64,000 nucleotides of DNA from Daedaleopsis sinensis (lineage: Eukaryota; Basidiomycota; Agaricomycetes; Polyporales; Polyporaceae). Below the pieces are notes generated by a model, which saw only the letters and a program-made list of their open reading frames with translations, made no database searches and was not told where the DNA came from. This document shows, piece after piece, positions 1 through 9,596 of this stretch. The stretch is from the NCBI GenBank assembly GCA_033807695.1, contig CM066304.1, positions 806,001-870,000 of the forward strand. The letters run 5' to 3'. Every line of letters begins with the position of its first letter. Position 1 is the first letter of the stretch. Position numbers and translations under genes: made by a program.

Positions 1-1029
1 TGCCAATTTCTTAAGAGCTTTCATCCGGCATGACTGCATATGTGAGCGTGGGACCGTGTTTGTGTGGTCACTGGTGCGTCCTCTACTCGGATCCTACAAA
101 ACTACGTAGCGTCCGTCAGCTCCGCACCCACGAGCATCGGCTGTGGCGTCCTGCGGTAGACATCGTTCCTCTCGCCCATGTGATAAATAAGCAGCTAGTC
201 TGGCAATTTCAACAGAGTTGGGTGGAAAGCCTCGATTGCTGACCGTACTAGTGCCTATTACTAGAGGTCTTTCTGATTCGCCGTTGGGCCAGCAAGGTTA
301 TATGTGGATAGCACCTACTACCACCGAGGTGCGTCTTCTTCCTGTTTCTGTATCGTACATCTCGCTGACACAGCTTCCTCCATCGGTCCCTGGATTGAAT
401 AGGGTCCACCGTCTATCGAACCACCAAGAAGTGTCCATAGTCGTTTGGCTTCTCCTCTCCTCCGTCTCGCATACAATTGCATCCCCTACATAACTGACCA
501 CGAGAACCGATTGTCAGCTGACGATCACGACCAGCAGGGTATTCCCTCCAATACCAATATCTTCGTGAGTATATGGACCTTGTTACCCAAGCGCGTGCAC
601 TCTCGAGTTGCAGACTGACCACCTAGTGACATCAGCTGTCAGCTGTCAACTTCAAGCTCAATATGATATTGACGATGTGCCGGGACACTCGTGTGGGCAG
701 CCTGCAGGAGGTCACAGTGGAGCTAGACGACAGCTGAGCGCAGGGACCGCTTCCAGAACCAGCAACTTGGACCAGACACCGGTGCTTTGCGGTACGAGAA
801 CGGGACGAGGCTGATTGGAGTTGGCAATAACCTCGACCCCGTGAGACCGTACGTGCTAGGTGCGGTTTGACAGTCAATAGTTCTTACCACTTCGGCGGAC
901 AGATCAAAGACTCGGACACAACTAATGTACAGCAGGCGCCTGCTGCTTTTCTCTCAGCCGACATCACGCCGCCGAGTAAGTATTTGCTCGTGTCGTCTAT
1001 AGGAAATGCCGGCAGACATCTCTCGAAGC
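1..1029. other. Upstream intergenic region
   Basis: I see no recognisable gene here. Short open frames exist on both strands but none shows a family motif or a consistent exon chain. The last 50 bases are the promoter of the GH5 gene. Confidence 0.4.
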
Positions 1030-1038
1030 TATATATAC
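1030..1038 (+). promoter_or_regulatory. TATA box of the GH5 gene
   Basis: The sequence TATATATAC lies 42 bases before the start codon at 1080, a usual distance for a fungal core promoter with a short leader. Confidence 0.5.
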
Positions 1039-1079
1039 GATACAGTGCGCCCCTTGGTAGCTCAAGCAGCGGCACAACC

Positions 1080-2608
1080 ATGCAGCTTCTACCTCTTCTC
1101 AGCTTCTTCGCCCTCACGCTTCTAGCGCAGCTCTCCGCTGCAGCGAATACCTTCGCTGGGTCCAACCTGTACTATGCCGCGGGCCTCACGCAGGCCCAGC
1201 GCACGACGCTCCTTAAGTGAGTTCCGCTATGCGCGTGCCTTTCTGAGTCAAGACCACTGACGGCGGGATAGAGGTTTGCAGAGTGCTGGAATGAAGGTTC
1301 TCCGTGTCTGGCTCGACGGCCAGTCCAGCGCACAGAAGGTAGTTATTCTTCTGGGGTCCCCGACCACGACTGCCAGTCACTTATACCGCTCATACAGGGT
1401 ACGAACATTCAGCCTTTCCCCGACTTGGAACCGACCCAGATCTGCAACGGAGACGAGTCTTGCTACGATAACACCGTGCTGGAGCGCATCGACGAGTTCA
1501 TGCTTGACGCGCACTCATACGGCATCAAGGTCAGAACCTGCGCCTTTCTGTTCTATCGTTCCTTCCTGCTCACCTACTCTTACTCGTACAGCTCATTATC
1601 ACGATGCACAGCTTCAACGCCCTTCAAGCGGGGGACGTCTACGGGAAAATCTACGGCACTGGCTACTTCTACGAGCAGACTGCCCCGCAGCAGGCGTTCG
1701 ACAAGCGGCTCGTGCACATTCTGAACCACGTCCACACGACGCTCGGCCGCCCGTGGAAGCAGCTCAACGAGTACATCTTCGGCTTCGAGGCCGAAAACGA
1801 AGCTATGATTGGCAAGGTCCAGCTGTTTCGTGCCTATACTGTAGAGTCACACTGACACACCCATTCTGCTGCCGTATCAGGGAGAGGCGTACATTCAGTC
1901 CCACACCGCCTGGCAGTGCGACCGTGCGACGACGATCAAGAACCAACTAGGCAGTAACAGCGGGGTAAGGCTTCGGCCTCCAGTGCTGAGTCCCGATCCG
2001 TCCTGTACTATGATGCTCACCTTGACCGCAGATCCTCGTTCTTACCGGTGGAGAGTCTTGGGTGCACGAGTCCGTCCAGTCCGCCTGGCTCAGCTGCGCT
2101 GCACTCGATGTCATCTCCCTGCACGCGTACGGTGTTGGAGACTTTGCGACCTCGGCTCTCACCCCATACGTGACCCAAGCGATGAACGCCGGCAAGAAGA
2201 TGATCATGGAGGAATGGTGTGTCATAAGCGGCGTCCGGGAGTCCCGCTTCCCACTTCGAGCCCATCCCTCAGACCGCTAGGTCTCACTCGTATCTACACC
2301 TAGGGGTGCGTGCTACTTCACGACGGAGAACAATAACTGCCCGCAGGGCTCCGTCCTGAGCAGCAGCACGCGGAACAACAACATCAAGACCTGGGCGGCG
2401 CAGATAACCGCGGCGGGTCTCCCGTGGCTCTACTGGCAGGTGCTCCCGAACAACGACCCTCACGTGCGTGTTGTCTTCACTGGTTGAATGTCGTAGGATT
2501 GCTGACTTCCTGATACTTTCATGCGGTCTGTAGCAAAGCAATGATTATGAGATTGGCATTGGAGAAGCTTCGTCTGTGAGTCACCTACCGGCCCGGCCTG
2601 AGTACTGA
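1080..2608 (+). CDS. Secreted GH5-type glycoside hydrolase (endo-mannanase-like)
   Basis: Eight exons join in frame: 1080-1216, 1272-1338, 1398-1529, 1592-1816, 1881-1964, 2032-2216, 2304-2463 and 2534-2608, giving 354 residues. Residues 1-21 form a signal peptide (hydrophobic LLPLLSFFALTLLAQL, then Ala-rich cleavage region), so the enzyme is exported. The mature start NTFAGSNLYY and the strand-like KVLRVWLDG, LIITMHSF and DVISLHAYG segments follow the GH5 (beta/alpha)8 barrel pattern. Motif ENEAM places the acid/base at E182, and MEEWG (E275-E276) is the nucleophile strand; WLYWQVLP is the late aromatic platform strand. Family knowledge: such enzymes cut beta-mannans or related plant or fungal wall glucans; the exact substrate cannot be read. 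The last exon reads through a good donor (gtgagt at 2576) to TGA, so the C-terminus is uncertain and may be spliced differently. All introns are 51-87 bases. Confidence 0.8.
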
Positions 2609-3490
2609 GTACTTTGTGGAGAATACTATACGACTTGCCCGATGATAACCACTAGCAGTAGGCTCAACTGCGTGTACTGCGTACATCTTGTGAGCCAGCA
2701 CTTCAGCAGCACTAGTAAAAGTTTATTTACCTAGTCATATTGCTCATGTCTTGAAGCAAACTCGGTCGCGGCGACGGGATGATGATGGTTGTACGAGCTT
2801 GTGTTGTTGTTGACTATTTGGCAAGGGCGTTTATACTAGTCTTCCTGCCAGTACCAGCCTGAGCTTATCACGACCAAATCACGACCATCATCACCGCACA
2901 GTGAGGAGTGTGCCCGCGTTGTGTTTTTTTCCCGCTATTTGTTAGGGAAGGACGGTCTTACAACGCTATATGTGAGTACGTACCTGGAGTGAAAGCTAGA
3001 CCTAAGATTTTCTGACCACTCCGAATCGCTCGCAGAATTGCCCGCGACGGCTAAATCAAGTACCACCTTAGATCACGGTTCTGCAAGCGAATCTCGGCGC
3101 AAAGAAGAACCGGGGTCGCGAGACGGTAATAGGAATCTATGTCGCTTGCGGGGAAAGGGGTTTATTGCCTGGGCTGTGAGGTGAAGCAAGTCAGACGACC
3201 GATGTGGGACCAGTCCAGGTGTGTTTTTGTGTTTCGTGACGAATCTGATCTATATAAATAGGTCGAAGTCTAAGATGCATCTTCTACCGGTGTGTGGTTG
3301 ATATGCTACAGGAGGACAATAAGTTATAGCAAGAAATACAGTGAGTGACTGAAGAATATCTAGTGAGACGAAAAAGAGTGAAGGAGTGAAGGAGTGTGGT
3401 CAGTGAACGGAAAAGTCGTCAAGGTGCCATGATAACAACATCTAACAGCATGCAAGGAACGACAGAGGAAGAGCAAAACTCAGTCGCTGA
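2609..3490. other. Intergenic region between convergent genes
   Basis: No coding region is supported. A TATATAAATA string at about 3251-3260 could be a core promoter on the plus strand, but no ORF follows it, so it may be chance or drive a noncoding transcript. The rest is the 3' flank of the GH5 gene and of the His-rich gene. Confidence 0.4.
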
Positions 3491-4108
3491 TTAGGCGTCG
3501 CTTGATCCGTGCTCCTCTGCGTCCAGCTGCTCTGCGCCCTTTTCGAACGACCCGTTGACATCGGCGGTCGTCGGTTCCTCCACCTCAGGAGTGGGGCCCC
3601 ACAGGAAATGCTGCGCGCCGCCCAACGGCGTGCGCTGTACCGCACTCTGCGGCGTGTCCACGCGGTCCTCCGTGCTCGCGAACACCGACGTCCTCCGCCG
3701 GGCAATTGCGGACGCCCTCGGGTGCGTCGGCGTTTGCGCGTCCTCGCTCCCGGGTTGAGAAGGGACGTTGAAGGTCGAGTGGTTGTGTGTCAGGTGCGAG
3801 GCGAGCACGGAGAAATGCCTGTGCGCGTGGTTGTGGGTGATGCTCCCGTCGACGACCGGCGACGCATCGCGGAAGAGGCCGTGCGAGTGTGTCGTGCTCG
3901 ACTGGTCGAGCACGCGGAAGAAGTTGTGGCTATGGGTGGGGTCCGTCTGGTCGAGGGGCAGCGGGGTCATGATGTTCTCGTGGCCGTGGCCCCAAGTGTC
4001 GTCGTCGACAGGGGTCGCGTGCGCCGGGGGAGCGCGGGAGCTGGTGCTGGGGATGACGATGTGAAGGTCGTGGCCGTGGACGGAAGACGAAGTGGACATG
4101 GAAGACAT
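3491..4108 (-). CDS. Small His-rich repeat protein, unknown function
   Basis: A single-exon frame of 205 residues starting at ATG 4108. I do not recognise a family. The middle carries four degenerate repeats with the core T-H-[SN]-H (residues 58-61, 73-76, 91-94, 107-110), spaced 15-18 residues and mostly followed by a Phe, plus extra HGH pairs at 11-13 and 41-43. This density of His-x-His pairs suggests metal binding or a pH-sensitive disordered region; that is inference. The C-terminus is acidic (EEPTTADVN, DAEEHGSSDA). No signal peptide or membrane segment is visible. A TATAAAA box on the minus strand 117 bases upstream supports it as a real transcription unit. A conserved-gene search would settle it. 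Confidence 0.55.
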   Translation of the reverse strand: MSSMSTSSSVHGHDLHIVIPSTSSRAPPAHATPVDDDTWGHGHENIMTPLPLDQTDPTHSHNFFRVLDQSSTTHSHGLFRDASPVVDGSITHNHAHRHFSVLASHLTHNHSTFNVPSQPGSEDAQTPTHPRASAIARRRTSVFASTEDRVDTPQSAVQRTPLGGAQHFLWGPTPEVEEPTTADVNGSFEKGAEQLDAEEHGSSDA

Positions 4109-4224
4109 CGCGGGAGAAGAAGATATTAAAAAGTGGGTTAAGTAGAATGAGAAGGTTTGTGAGCGAAGGTGAGTGCGAATGCCTAGTGAGAGGATGATGG
4201 GGGGCCTCTGTCCTCCCTCTGCTG

Positions 4225-4233
4225 TTTTATATG
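4225..4233 (-). promoter_or_regulatory. TATA box of the His-rich gene
   Basis: Read on the minus strand this is CATATAAAA, about 117 bases upstream of the ATG at 4108, leaving room for a leader of roughly 85 bases. Confidence 0.4.
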
Positions 4234-4239
4234 CTCACG

Positions 4240-5554
4240 CGCTGCCGTTGCTCTCGTCCACGACCATCACCTAAGCTTGTTGGCTCGTGCGCCCTGGCAT
4301 CGGGCAATACATGTGAAACGCGAAGCATGTGGGGTCAGAAGCGCATTCCGTACAGCATGTCGTCGCCCAAAAATGCACGTCCGTATCCACCACCCGTACT
4401 TACTCCCCCAACGGCGCCACACAACTCACTTCGTGCTCGGCAGGGGCTTAATGGGCGCATCAGTTCGACTCGCCGGGGACAGATGTCAACAGTCCATCGC
4501 CCTTTATGGCCGAACGTTGCAAGGGTGAATTACAATAGGCTTGACAGATCTGGCACTGCCAGCCAAAGTCTCCGAGGTCGCCTCCGAAGCCGGCCGATGC
4601 GTTTGTGGTAGACGCTTTGCAACTACAAGGGCGGCGGACCACGAACATCCTGCGGCAAGCTATGGGAATGATCGATTGATCCTGTAGTCTGGCGTACCGC
4701 AACGAGTCCGGTCGCATGTGGTCTTGTAATTGGCTTCTGTGAGTCGTGCCATAGCCTGAGGTGTTGTCCTTTTTTTCTTGTAATGCATCACTGATGATCA
4801 CCGCAGTAACTGCAGAAGTCTTTGACAAATGTTCATTGCTACGGCCACCTATTTTGGATGAACTCCTGCTGCCGCTTCGCTGATCGCAGGTTTTCTCGAC
4901 AATTGTCGACGGCTGTGTCTAGAAGGAAGGGAGGTCAATATGAGTCTCTGAACATGGGACTGGGTTCGTGGCGTCCGCGGTTGACGGTCTCCAGTATTTT
5001 GAATACCGAGGGGCATTTTGATCATGTTAACATAGGATTGACGATGCGCTCAAGCGGCCCAACTGAAGATGATCAAAAAGAGATGGACGAAATCAACGCT
5101 TCTTGTTGAGCGCGCTCTACAGGTCCTTCCATGGCGCGACGCTCACCTGTCTTTGTCTACAGTACGTTGTGCTAGGTATGGGCACGCTTCCCGGTGCTGG
5201 TTGCAGTGCGATCATTCGTGCTTATCAGAAGTCTGTACCCACCGCCGGCCCCTCTTCCGTTGCTCTTATTCAGATCTGAGCATGTTTCCTCACAGTCATC
5301 AAGATTGTCGACATGACTATGTCTGACGGGATCTTCCAATCAATGCTATTCATGCCAGGCGCACCGCAATTACAGTCTCTGCGACTCCGAGACACCGACT
5401 GATCTTCCTCGATCGCAGGCATACGCGCATAATCATCAATGCCCTTTTGAAACCCAACGCGGCAAGTACGAGGCTCGTTATTCCCTTGTGTGACAGTAGG
5501 GCATGGTCAGGACTGTATTCTAGGTGAATTACATGCTTGAACCCCACTCACCGT
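4240..5554. other. Intergenic region, no gene seen
   Basis: Only short overlapping frames without motifs are present on either strand. I see no repeat, tRNA or exon chain. Confidence 0.4.
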
Positions 5555-6163
5555 CTATTTAGCCTCCGACGGTACCTCCATCTGCTTCCCGTTCATTTCG
5601 CCCACGTCGAGTGCAACCAGGAATCTGCTCACGCAGTTGTACGCCGCCACGGTCGTCGTCAACTCGACGATCTCCCTCTCCCCGAAGTACGGCTTCAATC
5701 CGTCAAAGACGTCGTCCGGCACCTTGACGTCCTTAGTCATGGCGTCCGCGTACCGGATGACCGCCTTCTCCCTCTCGCCCAGGCCCTCCACCTCGCCCAC
5801 AACCTCCTCCACGGGCACCTTCTTCAAGCACCACTCGAGCACCTCGCGCCGCACGCCGGCCTTAGCGGCCAGCACAGCGTGGGCGCGCCACTCAAACGCG
5901 GCCTCCGTCAGCGCGGCTACACGGCTGATGGCCAGCTCGAGGACGGCCGCATCGAGGATTGTCTCGCCGCGTACGGCGCCAAGGAAGCTGCTCCAGCCGT
6001 CGGCCACGGGCGGGCTATGGAGCAGCGCGCGGTCGAGCGGGATCAGTGGGCGGGGCTGCCGCCTCTCTGCGATGCGCGCGTAGATGGCGGCGGTCGCGGC
6101 TGGGTCTGGGTTCGTTGGCGACGCCTCGGCGGGCGGCTCAGCGGGCATGTACGAGAGGCGCAT
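5555..6163 (-). CDS. Carboxymuconolactone decarboxylase / AhpD-like protein
   Basis: Intronless frame of 202 residues with ATG at 6163. The all-helical CMD/AhpD-like fold is indicated by the helix LDAAVLELAISRVAALT followed by FEWRAH: the E-W-x-x-H signature of the family is E91, W92, H95. A second helix (EKAVIRYADAMTKD) and the closing ELTTTVAAYNCVSRF helix also match. The redox CxxC of bacterial AhpD is absent; the only cysteines are C112 and the one in AYNC, so a peroxiredoxin-reductase role is unlikely and a cytosolic aromatic-acid or general CMD-like role fits better. Length equals the usual fungal single-domain members (about 190-210). No targeting signal is seen. Substrate unknown. Confidence 0.85.
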   Translation of the reverse strand: MRLSYMPAEPPAEASPTNPDPAATAAIYARIAERRQPRPLIPLDRALLHSPPVADGWSSFLGAVRGETILDAAVLELAISRVAALTEAAFEWRAHAVLAAKAGVRREVLEWCLKKVPVEEVVGEVEGLGEREKAVIRYADAMTKDVKVPDDVFDGLKPYFGEREIVELTTTVAAYNCVSRFLVALDVGEMNGKQMEVPSEAK

Positions 6164-6320
6164 GCTGAGGGATAGGATCGTTCACGATAGCACTTGGTGC
6201 GATTTGGGAGCCTTGCCATGCGATGCCCCCACCTTGCCCATGGCTGCGAACTTAGCTGTGGAAATGGAATCAAACATTATCATTACTGGATATCATTGAC
6301 GCTGTCACTGTCATTATAAC

Positions 6321-6399
6321 GGCCGCCTGGCGTAATGGCAACGCGTCTGACTACGACGCGGTAATCAGGAGATTGCAGGTTCGACCCCTGCGGTGGTCA
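6321..6399 (+). tRNA. tRNA-Arg(ACG): tRNA-Arg (anticodon ACG) with 7-base intron
   Basis: All arms pair: acceptor 6321-6327 with 6392-6398 (two G-U pairs) and discriminator A6399; D stem GCGT/ACGC (6330-6333 with 6341-6344); anticodon stem 6346-6350 with 6365-6369; T stem 6375-6379 with 6387-6391 around loop TTCGACC. The anticodon loop is 14 bases, so a 7-base intron (6357-6363) is placed at the canonical site after base 37; the anticodon ACG is 6353-6355. TTTT at 6401-6404 ends pol III transcription. The internal A and B boxes are intact. Confidence 0.85.
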
Positions 6400-6743
6400 T
6401 TTTGCTCCTCCTTGCTTGAGGATCTACATAGTGGGATTACGTATCGCAATGATTGAAAGCAAGTACTAGTGATGTTACAGTGGGAAAACTTCTGCTCATA
6501 CATATGCATAACTTTCGAAGCTTCCTCTCTTCCTTCATCCTCCTCGGGCCCTAGGGCAGGTTAAGGCCCAAGGCAAGTGTTGTACATATTTTGAACGATA
6601 GCACTTCATCTGAATCCCCCATTAGAAACGCAGTGTCACACTACTACGTGGCACCCCCGCAGAGATTACAAGAATCTCTACTCCCTTCATCGCAAAGTCC
6701 CCGTGCTCCCCGATAGATGATATACCTTTCGGACGGTTGCGAG
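6400..6743. other. Intergenic region
   Basis: pol III terminator of the tRNA, then the 3' flank of the minus-strand gene that ends at 6744. Nothing else seen. Confidence 0.4.
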
Positions 6744-7928
6744 CTACCGACGAGCCGGGTGGATGCGTCGTCGCTTCAGCTTTGGAATCACCGCTGACTT
6801 CGCCTTGGCAGGCAACCGCTTCCCGAAGTGGAGGTTCTCCAATCGATGCATGATCTTGGCCACATCGAACCCCAGACGCGGTGCAAGCTCCCGGCTGGCT
6901 TCTTCCTCGTCGCCGACGCACCAGGGGGCCGATAGCTCCGACTCCGGACGCGACTTGATCTCCTTGGTCACAACTATCGACGCTGCGAGAGGGATCGGAG
7001 ATGCTGGCTGCAGGAACACGCCTAGCTCCGGCCCGAATGTCGCGTACCATTGGGCCCCGAGCTCGCTGAAGGACGGACTTGCAGGTCGCATCGACATCCG
7101 CTCCAGTTGCTCGACCTCGGGCGTAGCGGGAGAGGCCTTGCCCTGGGACACACCCCACTCCGCCCCGACAGCGGTGGGGGATGTTGTCAGAGACAGTCCG
7201 AGCTCCGCTCCACATGTCTTGTACCACAGCTCTCCGAGGGCACTCAAGGAGGGGGCAGACTGCGGGGATGGCCGCATGTCTTCGCCCGCTGCGCTAGACG
7301 GAATTGGCGGAAGTGGCCACGTCTCGCCGTCCACGCCGGTGTAGAAGCCCGGGCAAGCTAGCCCGGACTCTTCGGCCCATGCGGGGTCCGCCTCAAATAC
7401 GAGCTGGTAGCCCGTGATAGTGTCGCTGAGTGCCGCAGGATAGGACGAGCCATATGTTCGGTAGTCGTCTGCCGTCTCGAACCGTCGAAGGGCGCTGGTG
7501 GTGAGAGTGGCAAAGGTGTGGTGTGTCTCGCCAAGCGGGGTGCTAAATGGAGTGTCGGTGAGGTTCGCAGGAATATTGCCGTCGGGATTGATTAGGGATG
7601 AAGAGGCCGATAATATTTCCTCGGATGTCTCGCTGCTGGAGTCGGTGTACTGTGGCAGGTGAGTGAGGATCCACTTTAACCATGTGCTCTGACTCACCAC
7701 ACTCCCGATAGTATTATCTAACGGCCGGTGCTCTTGCCAGCGCGAAACGTCCCCACACCACTCCACTATCCTCGCAAACCTCATGGGAGGGTATTGTGGC
7801 CGAGGAATCACGATCGTCCCTTGGGTGGTTTGTCCGCCGGGCCACTGCACTTGACCCATGCTCCGCTGTTCCGCCTTCTTCTGAGACCAGTTTTCCAAGA
7901 GCTCTTTGACTGCTGTTTCTGCATCCAT
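6744..7928 (-). CDS. Unrecognised protein with duplicated C-terminal motif
   Basis: Open frame of 394 residues from ATG 7928. I recognise no family. Two segments in the C-terminal half are related: LGELWYKTCGAELGLSL and LGAQWYATFGPELGVFL share the pattern L-G-x-x-W-Y-x-T-x-G-x-E-L-G, about 80 residues apart, suggesting an internal duplication. The tail KAKSAVIPKLKRRRIH is basic and could be a nuclear signal. Just upstream, another minus-strand frame (8145 down to about 7930) encodes a protein-like stretch beginning near SQPQPPAQEWISLYPSP in a frame offset by one, with no ATG of its own and no obvious GT-AG intron to join them. Either the N-terminus lies in an unresolved exon or a frameshift separates the two parts. 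Confidence 0.5.
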   Translation of the reverse strand: MDAETAVKELLENWSQKKAEQRSMGQVQWPGGQTTQGTIVIPRPQYPPMRFARIVEWCGDVSRWQEHRPLDNTIGSVVSQSTWLKWILTHLPQYTDSSSETSEEILSASSSLINPDGNIPANLTDTPFSTPLGETHHTFATLTTSALRRFETADDYRTYGSSYPAALSDTITGYQLVFEADPAWAEESGLACPGFYTGVDGETWPLPPIPSSAAGEDMRPSPQSAPSLSALGELWYKTCGAELGLSLTTSPTAVGAEWGVSQGKASPATPEVEQLERMSMRPASPSFSELGAQWYATFGPELGVFLQPASPIPLAASIVVTKEIKSRPESELSAPWCVGDEEEASRELAPRLGFDVAKIMHRLENLHFGKRLPAKAKSAVIPKLKRRRIHPARR

Positions 7929-8145
7929 CTCTAACGTCGATGAAGGTAATTGGATGGTCGTCTGACGATGTGGGGGAGTTGGATGTGGATGGAGAAGGTG
8001 GAGGGCGGATGAAGGTGAGCTCTGGATACTCTGTCAAGTACGCGTGTTTATGTGTGTGGTTGCTGACAGACCAGAAGGATATCTGCTGTGGGGATGGGTA
8101 TAGGGATATCCACTCTTGTGCGGGAGGTTGTGGTTGAGAGGACAA

Positions 8146-8534
8146 GTGGCGAACCCCGGCGTGCGCGACTTACAGTAAGACACTACACGTGATCGTGACG
8201 ATCGCGGGTAAGCGTCTACCGTGCTTTGCGCAACCTCCATTGCACTCCAGGCTTTGATGCAAAGCGGACAAAATGCCTGTCGACATGTTCTACGAGTCAT
8301 CCTACTCGTGATATTGCAATATGTGAAGTATATCTGGATATCCTAACCATCCAGTGCACCTCACTGTGACTAACCTCTCCTCTCCCCTTGATGACACTTC
8401 CTTTTCCCTTCGTCTGCTATACACACACACTCACTTCTCATTCCTGCGCCTACTGGCGTGCTCTGTGACCTACTCGCTCCAGAGGTGAGTTCCTGGAATG
8501 CCTGTAACCACCGGTTTACCCAGCTGAGCCTTCG
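8146..8534. other. Intergenic or 5' flank
   Basis: May include an upstream exon of the 6744-7928 gene: a minus-strand ATG at 8300 leads to a strong donor (GTAAGT near 8173), but none of the acceptors I tried keeps the frame. No independent gene is supported. Confidence 0.3.
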
Positions 8535-9300
8535 CTAATAGGTGACGGCGGACCACTTAAAACAGGTTCCGTCGCAAGACCTCGTATTCGCACAGATGAA
8601 TGTCTTGAGCAGGCCGTTGAGGAGGTGGTGTATGACACCGATGAGCAGGACGTCCGCGAGCGCGCTGCGCGCGCAGAGGAGCACGATGTATCTCCAGAGG
8701 GTGGCTGCGAGGGTGGCAACGGCCACACAACCCCATTGCGTCCAGCGAACAGATCTGACGGCGATGTTTCGTCTTCCGCGCTCGAGCGAGACCCACTGCT
8801 CGATCTCCTGGCGGACCACACAACTTCGCCCTCGGTGTCTGGTTTGGTGTTCTGGATAGTGTAGGTGTCTGGTGGTGGTGACGACGTTCTAATGGCTACG
8901 ATAGTCCGAAGACATAGTACGCTGTATGTTGGGGGTGTGGGACGAGGGGGTAATGGGCCAGTCGACGTCGACGTCGTCATTGCCGGTGAATCGACCGCTG
9001 GCACGCGTTTCGGCCGAGCCGTTCACTTCGCCACCCAATGCGAAGACGCGGCTCTGTCACGATCGTCGCGTTCTCCATCATCCTCGTCATCATTGTATTT
9101 CTGCCAGTCTTTCCACTATATATTCCTTGTTAGTAGTCTTAACCCGTCGGAGCCGAGGATTCCTCAAGAACTTACATCGCAATGTCGGAGTGCGAATGAT
9201 ATACAACCTGAGGACATTGTAGGTGGACGTTCCTGCGACGACACTAGCACACCCTGCCACCATACCATGCGAGGAGATTCGCAGAGTGTCGAGGCATTGG
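8535..9300 (-). CDS. Tentative minus-strand gene, small membrane protein
   Basis: Not recognised. The best part is the 3' frame ending at 8535: RQEIEQWVSLERG followed by hydrophobic stretches (WGCVAVATLAATLWRYIVLL and ADVLLIGVIHHLLNGLL), which look like membrane helices. Upstream on the same strand, a GTAAGT donor near 9182, a CTACTAAC branch site and an ATATATAG acceptor at about 9124 frame an exon with the acidic WKDWQKYNDDEDDGERDDRD. The exons can be chained, but the start codon and the middle intron are not certain. Treat as a hint of a gene rather than a model. Confidence 0.28.
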
Positions 9301-9596
9301 TGAGATCATGGAGACGCTTTCGGAGCTACAGGACGAAGTGTGATGAGAGTTGCGACATCCACGACAGTCGGTCGTATATAGGACCTAGGTTCACCACGCC
9401 CCAATTGAACAATGGAAGGTCACAAATGAAATACCGTTCTTTTAGCCTCGCCAAGTGAATCATGCTTTGACGTGTTTAAAGGATACCTCTATCATAGCAT
9501 GCATGTACCGGTATGTTTCACATGAAAGAACACGAAGATATCCACCATCGCGTACTATTCGACCTCAAATACACAGGTCAACAATCAATACCCGCA

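Noticed and set aside
867..1220. 117-residue plus-strand frame ending in the GH5 first exon
   Set aside because: The true start is the ATG at 1080 followed at once by a signal peptide; the upstream part is promoter with the TATA box inside it.
8865..9458. 197-residue plus-strand frame
   Set aside because: It starts without support and overlaps a minus-strand exon chain with better splice signals; a short hydrophobic run in another plus frame near 9065-9130 is probably chance.
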